The position numbers and the translations under genes were made by a program. The notes beneath the pieces were generated by a model that worked only from the letters and a program-made list of their open reading frames with translations, searched no databases and was not told the DNA's origin. Source: Maritimibacter sp. (lineage in GTDB: Bacteria > Pseudomonadota > Alphaproteobacteria > Rhodobacterales > Rhodobacteraceae). From it: a stretch of DNA of 5,879 nucleotides. The stretch is taken from positions 1,961 through 7,839 of the forward strand of contig JAGRMP010000669.1 in assembly GCA_020441225.1 (NCBI GenBank). Reading direction: 5' to 3'. Of this stretch, positions 1 to 5,365 are shown piece after piece. How positions within the stretch are numbered: position 1 is the first letter of the stretch; each line of letters begins with the position of its first letter.

Positions 1-102
1 CGGGGCCAGGATCGGGGCCGCAGGCACGCGACGATGTGCCACGCGGCCGGGTGACGTAGCGGAATGCCGCACACATCCGGCGACCGCCGCCGCCCGCACA
101 CA
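1..102. other. Upstream edge region without a supported gene
   Basis: No coding region can be supported here. A plus-strand frame runs open from the left edge to a TAG at 57-59 and another to a TGA at 52-54, so the last few codons of an upstream gene could lie here. The short peptides they give are not recognisable. An in-frame ATG at 64 would extend the exopolyphosphatase by 31 residues, but those residues are rich in Arg, Pro and His and do not resemble the family. Confidence 0.4.
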
Positions 103-132
103 TTGACCCCGCCGCGCGGCGTTTGCGATAAC
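103..132 (+). promoter_or_regulatory. Candidate sigma-70 promoter for the exopolyphosphatase gene
   Basis: TTGACC at 103-108 resembles a -35 box, and GATAAC at 127-132 resembles a -10 box, with an 18-bp spacer. Transcription would start near 139, leaving a leader of about 18 bases before the ATG at 157. That places the promoter inside the longer version of the ORF and supports the 157 start. The match is imperfect (about four of six bases in the -10 box), so this is a prediction from pattern only. Confidence 0.4.
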
Positions 133-156
133 CCCGGTAACCAGAGCGGGAGAATC

Positions 157-1692
157 ATGGCCGGCAGCGACGATCACGACTGGGGCCCTCTCGGCCGGCC
201 GGTGTTCGAAGACCCCAGCGCGCGGGCCCTGTCGCGAATCGGCGTGCTCGATGTCGGGTCCAACTCGGTCCGCCTGGTGGTGTTCGACGGCGCCGCGCGC
301 AGCCCGGCCTATTTCTTCAACGAAAAGATCCTCTGCGGGCTCGGCGCCGGGCTCGGCGCGACCGGAATGCTCAACCCCGAGGGCAAGGAACGCGCCCTGT
401 CGGCGATCCGCCGGTTCAAACTGCTCGCCGAGGCGATGGACCTGCCGCCGCTCTCGGCGGTGGCCACCGCGGCGGTGCGCGACGCCGAGGACGGGCCTGC
501 CTTTCGCAACCAGATCGAGGCCGAGACCGGGATCCGGCTCTATGTGATCGACGGCAAGGAGGAAGCGCGGCTCTCGGCCCAGGGCGTGCTGCTCGGCTGG
601 CCCGGCGCCGAGGGGCTGATGTGCGATATCGGCGGTTCGTCGATGGAACTTGCCGAGATTTCCGGCGGCGAGGTCGGCAACCGGGTCACCTCCGGGCTGG
701 GTCCGCTCAAGCTGCAGGGGCTCAACGGCGGCAAGAAGGCGCTGAAGGCCCATATCAAGGCGGTGATGGACGATCTCGCCAGGGAAATGGGCACCCAACA
801 CAAGCGGCTCTACCTGGTCGGCGGCTCCTGGCGTGCCATCGCCAAGCTCGACATGCTGAGGCGCGGCTACCCGTTGTGGGTTCTGCATGAATACCGGATG
901 ACGCCCAAGGACCTGAAAAAGACCCTGGACTGGATCGGGAAATCGGACCTGGAGGCCCTGAGGGCCGAGACCTCGACCTCGGCCGAGCGGATGTCGCTGG
1001 TGCCGGTCGCGGCGCAGGTGCTCAAGCGGCTGGTGCAGACCTTCCACCCCAAGGAGATCGCAATCTCGGCCTATGGCATCCGCGAAGGGCTGCTCTACGA
1101 GCAGATGCCGAAGCGGCTGCGCACCCGCGATCCGCTGATCGAGGCCTGCCGGTTCATCGAACAGAAGGACGCGCGGCTGCCCGGGTTCGGCGGCGAGCTG
1201 TTCGAGTTCATCCGCCCGCTCTACAACGGCGTGAGCCCGGCGCGGCTGAGGATCATCAAGGCCGCCTGCCTGCTCCACGACGTGTCCTGGCGGGCGCATC
1301 CCGATTACCGCCACGAAGAGGCCTTCCAGACCGCGACGCGCGCCAACCTTGGCGGGCTGACCCACCAGGAGCGGGTGTTTCTCGGCCTGGCGCTCCTGCA
1401 CCGCTACAAGAACAATCGCGACAATTGCCATTTCCGCGACATCTTCGAGGTGCTGCCCGAGGCCGAACGCACCCGTGCCGAGGTGCTGGGCAAGGCCATG
1501 CGCTTCGGCGCGATGCTGGCGATGGAGCGGCCCGCGGAACAGGCGCAACTGTTGTGGCGGCCGAAGAAGCGCGAGCTGCACCTGACCGTGATGCCGGGCG
1601 CGACGGATCTGTTCGGCGAAGTGGCGCGCAATCGGTTCCAGGGGCTCGCCCAGGCGCTCGGCGCGGACACGGTGGTGACCCGGCGGCGGTAG
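157..1692 (+). CDS. ppx: Exopolyphosphatase, Ppx/GppA family
   Basis: This 511-residue cytosolic enzyme probably removes terminal phosphates from inorganic polyphosphate; the related activity on pppGpp cannot be excluded. The N-terminal ASKHA-fold domain shows the first phosphate loop as LDVGSNSVRLVVFD (residues 31-44), an acidic catalytic segment GKEEARLSAQGV (133-144) and the second phosphate loop CDIGGSSMELAEI (156-168). A further glycine motif, VGGSWRAIAKL, lies at 221-231. The C-terminal part is HD-like, with LLHD at 372-375 and YRHEEAF at 384-390. The length matches E. coli Ppx (about 513 residues). I chose ATG 157 because GGGAGA lies just upstream, a promoter-like element lies at 103-132, and the extra residues from ATG 64 are not family-like. 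The gene stands alone on its strand and converges on the next gene across 47 bp. Family assignment is firm; Ppx rather than GppA is inferred from length and the HD-like domain. Confidence 0.93.
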   Translation: MAGSDDHDWGPLGRPVFEDPSARALSRIGVLDVGSNSVRLVVFDGAARSPAYFFNEKILCGLGAGLGATGMLNPEGKERALSAIRRFKLLAEAMDLPPLSAVATAAVRDAEDGPAFRNQIEAETGIRLYVIDGKEEARLSAQGVLLGWPGAEGLMCDIGGSSMELAEISGGEVGNRVTSGLGPLKLQGLNGGKKALKAHIKAVMDDLAREMGTQHKRLYLVGGSWRAIAKLDMLRRGYPLWVLHEYRMTPKDLKKTLDWIGKSDLEALRAETSTSAERMSLVPVAAQVLKRLVQTFHPKEIAISAYGIREGLLYEQMPKRLRTRDPLIEACRFIEQKDARLPGFGGELFEFIRPLYNGVSPARLRIIKAACLLHDVSWRAHPDYRHEEAFQTATRANLGGLTHQERVFLGLALLHRYKNNRDNCHFRDIFEVLPEAERTRAEVLGKAMRFGAMLAMERPAEQAQLLWRPKKRELHLTVMPGATDLFGEVARNRFQGLAQALGADTVVTRRR

Positions 1693-1701
1693 GCTTTCGG
1701 A

Positions 1702-1713
1702 GGCCTGTTGGCC
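1702..1713. terminator. Weak hairpin between convergent genes
   Basis: GGCC-TGTT-GGCC forms a 4-bp stem with a 4-base loop, ten bases after the exopolyphosphatase stop and inside the 47-bp gap to the convergent small gene. There is no T-run on either side. A competing pairing of TCGG (1697-1700) with CCGA (1712-1715) is possible. It is at best a weak shared terminator. Confidence 0.22.
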
Positions 1714-1739
1714 GAGATGCGCGGGTCAGAGTTCCGAGC

Positions 1740-2099
1740 TCAGAGATCGGTGCCAGGCGCGAGCGGCTCCTTGCGGCGGATCAGGATGTCACCATTCGGC
1801 AGCCGTTCGGGCGCCTCGTAGGCGGACAGATCGCCGAGCCAGTCGACCAGGTCGTTCCACCCCTGTTCGGCGGCTTCACCGGCGGGCTCCAGCTCGTCCA
1901 TGAGACCGCGGAACAATTTCTTGAGCCCCTGCGACAGCATCTCGGCGCCCTCGGCGAGGTCGGGATTTGCCGGGCGGTCGGACCCCTCCTGCGCGGCCAG
2001 CGGCGTGGCGGCGAGGGCGAGGGCAAGGGCGAGTGTGGCGGCCAGCGCCCAGGCGCCGGGACCGCTGCGGATCTGAGTACGTGCAAACATGATCCTCAT
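1740..2099 (-). CDS. Short exported protein of a Rhodobacterales family often labelled 'AAA+ family ATPase'
   Basis: The 119-residue product begins with a basic stretch (MRIMFARTQIR) followed by an Ala/Leu-rich hydrophobic segment (about residues 17-34) ending in PLAAQ. This is a classic Sec signal peptide with likely cleavage near residue 36. The mature part of about 83 residues is acidic and probably helical (ML-QGLKKLFRGLMDELEP at 54-72), and ends with a compact LPNGDILIRRKEPL block (100-113). From memory this tail is typical of short Rhodobacterales proteins that databases name 'AAA+ family ATPase'. No Walker A or B motif is present, so that name should not be taken as function. A second ATG lies three codons downstream (end 2090) with GAGGA just before it and may be the true start. 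The gene lies 29 bp after the RTX gene and may be cotranscribed with it. Its role is unknown; a periplasmic location is inferred. Confidence 0.75.
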   Translation of the reverse strand: MRIMFARTQIRSGPGAWALAATLALALALAATPLAAQEGSDRPANPDLAEGAEMLSQGLKKLFRGLMDELEPAGEAAEQGWNDLVDWLGDLSAYEAPERLPNGDILIRRKEPLAPGTDL

Positions 2100-2128
2100 A
2101 TGGGCGGCGCGGGCCCGGATGGGAAGGG

Positions 2129-3901
2129 TCAGAGCAGGAAGTCCACGGCGCCGAGCCCGGCAAGATCGTCGAACAGGACGGTCATCTCGGCCCGGCCGTC
2201 GCCGTCGGCGTCGATCCGCAGCTCCACCCCGTGGCGATCGACCTTGTAGCGCAATTCGGCGACGCCGGATTCGGTGAACCCGCGGGTCCCGCGCCAGGAA
2301 AAGGTCGTCTCGCCGATTGCGGACAGATCGACCGTATCGCGCCCGCGCTCGAAATCGACGATATGGTCGGGGTCTTTCTTGCGGCTGTCGCCGAGGGTTT
2401 CGAAGATGAAACTGTCCCGACCCAGCCCGCCGGCGAGCGTATCGGCGCCGAGCCCGCCGATCAGCTCGTCCGCGCCCCGGCCGCCGTCGATCATGTCCGC
2501 ACCGCTGCCCCCGAGCAGGACATCGGCGCCGCCAAGGCCCGCAAGCGCATCGGCGCCGCCGCCACCGTCGATCTCGTTGCTGCCGCGGTTGCCGGTGATG
2601 GTGTTGTTGATCGCATCGGCGGTCACGGCGAGCGCGGCCCCGCCCTTGAGGGTGATGATCTCGAAGTTGACGCTGTCTTCGACATCGATCCGGGACACCA
2701 GCCGGTCCACGCCGGACCCGCCGTTCCAGGTGCCTTCGCCCGGCCTGGCCGTCGCCGCGAACCGGAGCACATCGCTGCCGGTGCCGAGGTCGATACCGGC
2801 GCCGACCTTGCCGTCGATCACGAGGGTGTCGGCGCCGTCGCCGAGCGACACCGCACCGGTGAGCCAGCCCGAGATCTCGACGGACTCGCCGCCGGTGCCG
2901 CCGATCAGGCTGCCATGGATCTCGCCGCCGACCCATGCGGTGTTGCCGCCGTCGCCGAGCAGAACGTCGCCGTGAATGACACCGTCATTCACCAGCCTGT
3001 CGTCCCCGTCGCCGAGGTCGAGCCCGGCCTCGAGGCGGCCGGAATTGGTCACCACATCGGCCTCGGCCCCGAGCGCGACGGCACCGGCGATCGTGCCGGT
3101 GTTGAAGATTTCGTCGGCCCCCGCGCCCGCCGTGACCGCGCCCTGCGTGAGACCCGAATTGTCGAACAGGTTGTCGCCGTCGCCGAGCAGGACCGCGCCC
3201 AGGAGCGTGCCGCTGTTGGCGATGCTGTCGTCATGCCCGGTCGCGTCCACAGCCACCGTCGCGCCCTGGATGAGGCCGGTGTTGACCAGCGTGAGGCGGT
3301 TTTCGAGGCTCGGGTCGTCGCTGAGCAGGATCCCGGTGCCAAAGCCGACGATGGCGCCGTGATTGGTGAGATCGAGGCTTTCGGAGGCGACCGAAACGCC
3401 CTGCAACGCGGCTTCGATCCGGCCGCTGTTGACGAAGCTGAACAGCCCCGGCGTGCCGCCGCCCGCGGCGCCCGCAACCACGATCCCGCTGCCGAGCAAG
3501 GAAGAGATCGTGCCGCTGTTGGCGACATCCGCGCCGGTGACGCCGGCCGCGTAGCGCAGCCCGGCATTGCCGCCCGAAATCACCCCGTCGTTGTCGACCA
3601 CGCTGCCGCTGCGGCGGATGTCGAGCCCATAGCCGGTGAGCGATTGCACGAGGCCGGTTTCGCCCACCGTGACCGCGGCGAAGGCGGTCGCCGTCGCGGT
3701 CGTGCCGATAAGCGCCCCGGTGCCGAAGGTCACCACGTTGCCCAGCACCGTGAGCGAACAGTTCTGGTCGTGGCTGGCAAGGACCCCGGGATCGGTCGTG
3801 GCCTCGACGGTGAGGCTGACCCCGGGCATCAGGGCCGCGAAAACGGTGGGACCGAGGACGTATTGGCTGGTGAGATCGGTGCTGAGGATATCGGCGACCA
3901 T
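2129..3901 (-). CDS. RTX calcium-binding protein, probable type I secretion substrate with beta-helix repeats
   Basis: The product has 590 residues and no Sec signal peptide. Residues about 50-225 carry NxG-type beta-helix turns at irregular spacing (N at 104, 128, 158, 180, 207, 229). Residues 226-377 form eight coils of exactly 19 residues, each with an NSG-like turn and a GDGxD-like turn. A linker including NNTITGNRGSNEIDG (432-446) leads into six perfect-register RTX nonapeptides with Asp at 451, 460, 469, 478, 487 and 496. The C-terminal region (about 497-590: HIVDFERGRDTVDLSAIG, then DADGDGRAEM and a final VDFLL) resembles the serralysin (M10) C-terminal domain that carries the type I secretion signal. 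No HExxH protease motif or other catalytic domain is visible, so it is probably an adhesin-like or surface protein. ATG 3901 is preferred over ATG 3937 because GAAAGG lies eight bases upstream of it. No ABC transporter or membrane-fusion genes lie in the window. Confidence 0.88.
   Translation of the reverse strand: MVADILSTDLTSQYVLGPTVFAALMPGVSLTVEATTDPGVLASHDQNCSLTVLGNVVTFGTGALIGTTATATAFAAVTVGETGLVQSLTGYGLDIRRSGSVVDNDGVISGGNAGLRYAAGVTGADVANSGTISSLLGSGIVVAGAAGGGTPGLFSFVNSGRIEAALQGVSVASESLDLTNHGAIVGFGTGILLSDDPSLENRLTLVNTGLIQGATVAVDATGHDDSIANSGTLLGAVLLGDGDNLFDNSGLTQGAVTAGAGADEIFNTGTIAGAVALGAEADVVTNSGRLEAGLDLGDGDDRLVNDGVIHGDVLLGDGGNTAWVGGEIHGSLIGGTGGESVEISGWLTGAVSLGDGADTLVIDGKVGAGIDLGTGSDVLRFAATARPGEGTWNGGSGVDRLVSRIDVEDSVNFEIITLKGGAALAVTADAINNTITGNRGSNEIDGGGGADALAGLGGADVLLGGSGADMIDGGRGADELIGGLGADTLAGGLGRDSFIFETLGDSRKKDPDHIVDFERGRDTVDLSAIGETTFSWRGTRGFTESGVAELRYKVDRHGVELRIDADGDGRAEMTVLFDDLAGLGAVDFLL
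2405..2566 (-). repeat. Six tandem RTX nonapeptide repeats (coding)
   Basis: Residues 446-499 of the RTX protein form six consecutive nine-residue units of GGxGxDxUx type, the Asp residues spaced exactly nine apart. Five of the six units read G-A-D at the turn and the last reads G-R-D. In known RTX proteins such units form a parallel beta-roll that binds calcium between turns and folds after export. The 27-bp DNA period is visible on the plus strand as recurring GCCGCC/GTC blocks. Confidence 0.9.
2771..3226 (-). repeat. Eight 19-residue (57-bp) coil repeats (coding)
   Basis: Residues 226-377 of the RTX protein repeat with a strict 19-residue period. The glycine ending the NSG-like turn falls at 231, 250, 269, 288, 307, 326, 345 and 364, and the acidic or amide residue ending the GDGxD-like turn at 244, 263, 282, 301, 320, 339, 358 and 377. 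The units diverge in sequence but no residue is inserted or deleted between these anchors. This suggests a solenoid with one turn per repeat. It differs from the RTX nonapeptides further downstream, whose turn is 18 residues. Confidence 0.85.
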
Positions 3902-3927
3902 GGCGCGCCTTTCAGGTCCAAACTCGC

Positions 3928-3956
3928 AACAATGCACGCTTCAAGATTGCATTGTT
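3928..3956. repeat. Perfect 9-bp inverted repeat in the RTX gene leader
   Basis: AACAATGCA (3928-3936) is matched by its exact reverse complement TGCATTGTT (3948-3956), with an 11-bp spacer. The arm centres are 20 bp apart, close to two helical turns, as expected for an operator bound by a dimer on one DNA face. It lies 27-55 bp before the RTX start codon, at or just after the predicted transcription start, in a clearly AT-richer stretch. It could instead act as an RNA stem-loop in the leader. Its binding partner is unknown. Confidence 0.6.
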
Positions 3957-3959
3957 CAA

Positions 3960-3989
3960 AGAATAGCGCCTGAAACATGTGTCACACAA
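3960..3989 (-). promoter_or_regulatory. Candidate promoter for the RTX gene
   Basis: Read on the minus strand, TTGTGT (3989-3984) could be a -35 box and TATTCT (3965-3960) a -10 box with an 18-bp spacer. Transcription would start near 3953, inside the inverted repeat, giving a leader of about 50 bases. An odd palindrome TGTGT-C-ACACA (3978-3988) overlaps the -35 box and could be a regulator site. Both boxes are imperfect, so support is moderate to low, although the local AT content favours a promoter in this gap. Confidence 0.35.
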
Positions 3990-4002
3990 CCCGTGGCGCA
4001 GT

Positions 4003-4023
4003 CGCAGGGCGAGAAATCCTGCG
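4003..4023 (-). terminator. Possible hairpin downstream of the nuclease gene
   Basis: CGCAGG (4003-4008) and CCTGCG (4018-4023) form a perfect 6-bp stem with a 9-base loop, about 35 bp after the nuclease stop codon and before the RTX promoter region. There is no T-run after it on the minus strand, so if it terminates transcription it would be inefficient or Rho-assisted. Confidence 0.2.
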
Positions 4024-4057
4024 GTGGTTGCAGAACGTCGCAGTCCCGGGCCCGCCG

Positions 4058-5110
4058 CTAGCGCGGTTGCAAAAACGACAATTCGAGATCGAGCGACACC
4101 GGGAAATGGTCGGACGCCGTCAGCAGCGCCTCGCGCAGCTCCGGCACCCGGTAGCAGCCGGGATCGTCGAACGGATGCCAGATCCGCCAGGCGGGCGCGC
4201 CGTGCGTGCGCAGCTCGGACGAGACCATCACGTAGTCGAGCAGCGCCTGGAGATAGCGCTTTTCGGTGTGGATATAGAACCGCGCCGTGGACGGCATTGC
4301 GCCGACCCGGCGGCCGAGCGCCATGCGCGCATGGGGATCGTAGAGCGGCTCGTGGCCGTCCTCGCCGAGGACGATCTCGACCCCGGAGCGGCCGAACAGT
4401 TTCTCGTATTCGTCGAGCCCGGGACCGTCGTTGAAATCGCCCAGGACAATCAGCGGCTCGCCCTCGGCGAGGACCCGGTCGACCCGCTGGCGCAGCCAGA
4501 CGCATTGGGCAAGTTGTTTCCGGCGATTCTGGATCGCGAGCCGCATCACCTCGTCGGGGGTCTTCGCCCCGATCGGCGCCTTGGACTTCGCATGCACCCC
4601 GATGAGCCGCAGCCGCGCACCGGTCTCGAGCCAGCTCAGCGCCGCCTCGAGCGGCGGCTTGGAAAAGGTGATGAGCTCGGGGTTTGCGTCGATATCGACA
4701 TCGAAACGGAACACCCCGTCGAACCGCGGCGCATCGCGCGCGCCCTTTTTGCCCGTCTCCTCGCCCTGCGGATCGTGCACGGCGGCAAAGACGTCGGGGT
4801 TGTAGAGCAGCGCGATCTCCTGCTGGGTGTCGTTGCGAAACCCGAGCAGCGCGCGGCGGGCGCGGAGCCCGAAGGCATGGGCGAAGGTTTCGAGCGCGCG
4901 CACGGTCGAGCGCCGGCGGTTGTCGTCGGGAGCCTCGATCACCATCACCGCATCGGCGTCGAGCGCGGTGAAGACGATGCCCAGCGCTTCGATCTGCTGG
5001 AACCGCTTCACATCCTGCCGCGCCGACCATTCGTCGTCGTCGAGCAGGGCGCCGTCATCGTCGAACAGGGCGTTGAACCATTCGACGTTGTAGGTCGCGA
5101 TCCGGGGCAT
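4058..5110 (-). CDS. Endonuclease/exonuclease/phosphatase (DNase I-like fold) family protein
   Basis: The 350-residue product has the ordered metal-dependent motifs of the EEP superfamily, which hydrolyses phosphodiester or phosphomonoester bonds in nucleic acids, lipids or signalling molecules. Visible motifs are TYNVEWF (residues 6-12, Asn8), VIEAPDDN (57-64, metal-binding Glu59), GVHAKSK (171-177, His173), VLGDFND (222-228, Asp225 and Asn227), LDYVMVS (291-297, Asp292) and SDHFPVS (333-339, Asp334-His335). All expected catalytic positions are present, so it is probably active. There is no signal peptide, which suggests a cytosolic enzyme. The substrate cannot be told from sequence; DNA, RNA or a small phosphoester are all possible. 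ATG 5110 begins right at the fold's first strand and has AAAGG eight bases upstream, so the start is well supported. The upstream intergenic region carries a large palindrome and a CtrA-like box. It runs in the same direction as the RTX gene but 156 bp separate them, so separate transcription is likely. Confidence 0.9.
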   Translation of the reverse strand: MPRIATYNVEWFNALFDDDGALLDDDEWSARQDVKRFQQIEALGIVFTALDADAVMVIEAPDDNRRRSTVRALETFAHAFGLRARRALLGFRNDTQQEIALLYNPDVFAAVHDPQGEETGKKGARDAPRFDGVFRFDVDIDANPELITFSKPPLEAALSWLETGARLRLIGVHAKSKAPIGAKTPDEVMRLAIQNRRKQLAQCVWLRQRVDRVLAEGEPLIVLGDFNDGPGLDEYEKLFGRSGVEIVLGEDGHEPLYDPHARMALGRRVGAMPSTARFYIHTEKRYLQALLDYVMVSSELRTHGAPAWRIWHPFDDPGCYRVPELREALLTASDHFPVSLDLELSFLQPR

Positions 5111-5193
5111 GGGCGGGCCTTTCGCTGCGGCACGCGCCGAGGGTAGGCGCGGGGCGGACGGGGATCAAGCGGCGGCGCGACCGCTGTGCCCCC

Positions 5194-5247
5194 GGGGTCC
5201 ACTCCCCTAGGGGAGTAGGGGACTACTTCCCTAGGGGAGTGGACTCT
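5194..5247. repeat. Tandem palindromes forming one long hairpin
   Basis: ACTCCCCTAGGGGAGT at 5201-5216 is a perfect 16-bp palindrome, and ACTTCCCTAGGGGAGT at 5225-5240 is a near-identical copy 24 bp on. The whole element is also one inverted repeat: 5197-5218 pairs with 5223-5244, a 22-bp stem with one G-T pair around the loop GGGA, and can extend with wobble pairs to 5194/5247. On the plus strand TTTT follows at once, as in an intrinsic terminator, but no plus-strand gene leads into it. On the minus strand it would lie in or before the leader of the nuclease gene. It could be a tandem operator, a cruciform or transcript-ending structure, or a dispersed palindromic repeat. Confidence 0.85.
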
Positions 5248-5298
5248 TTTCCGGCGGTCTGGCTCCATGTATTTCAAGGGAATGGCCCGGGTCTCACG

Positions 5299-5313
5299 TT
5301 AACGATTGGTTAA
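5299..5313. promoter_or_regulatory. Putative CtrA-binding site (TTAA-N7-TTAA)
   Basis: TTAA at 5299-5302 and TTAA at 5310-5313 are separated by exactly seven bases, the spacing known for the cell-cycle and motility regulator CtrA of alphaproteobacteria. Read on the minus strand it is TTAACCAATCGTTAAC, close to the usual TTAACCAT-type half. It can also be seen as two GTTAAC palindromes 11 bp apart. It lies about 190 bp upstream of the nuclease start and about 50 bp after the DUF6544-type gene, in an otherwise very GC-rich region. Binding is inferred from the motif only. Confidence 0.55.
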
Positions 5314-5346
5314 CTTTTCCGCCCCCGAAGCGGGCCGACATCGCGC

Positions 5347-5360
5347 CGGGACCACTCCCG
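5347..5360 (-). terminator. Possible short hairpin after the DUF6544-type gene
   Basis: CGGGA and TCCCG form a 5-bp stem around a 4-base loop, beginning six bases past the stop codon of the gene on the minus strand. No T-run follows. A second small stem (CCCG-AAG-CGGG, 5324-5334) lies a little further on. Either might help end the transcript, but support is weak. Confidence 0.22.
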
Positions 5361-5365
5361 TCAGC

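Noticed and set aside
1740..2936. 398-codon minus-strand ORF joining part of the RTX region to the small exported protein
   Set aside because: Only its last 119 codons look real. The upstream part is Arg-rich out-of-frame translation of the RTX gene, and the signal peptide marks the true start near 2099.
2771..3226. Regular 57-bp periodicity considered as a CRISPR or minisatellite array
   Set aside because: The units are divergent at DNA level, keep the reading frame exactly and encode the protein solenoid turns; there are no identical repeats with unique spacers.
2231..3973. Long plus-strand ORF (580 codons) opposite the RTX gene
   Set aside because: It is an antisense shadow of the repetitive, GC-rich RTX gene. 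Its repetitive Ala/Val/Glu/Asp-rich sequence mirrors the repeat DNA, it has no recognisable domain, and the minus-strand frame has clear RTX motifs.
3977..5146. Plus-strand ORF of 389 codons and minus-strand ORF of 372 codons (3912-5030) over the nuclease gene
   Set aside because: Both overlap the well-supported nuclease frame, which contains every family motif in order. Long alternative frames are expected in such GC-rich DNA with few stop codons.
5194..5250. Hairpin plus TTTT considered as an ordinary intrinsic terminator of a plus-strand gene
   Set aside because: No plus-strand coding region or RNA gene leads into it; the flanking genes are both on the minus strand, on which no T-run follows the stem. 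It is kept as an unexplained palindrome.
5008..5277. 89-codon minus-strand ORF covering the intergenic palindromes
   Set aside because: Its sequence is Arg/Pro-rich, it overlaps the start of the nuclease gene in another frame, and the palindromic DNA explains part of its content.
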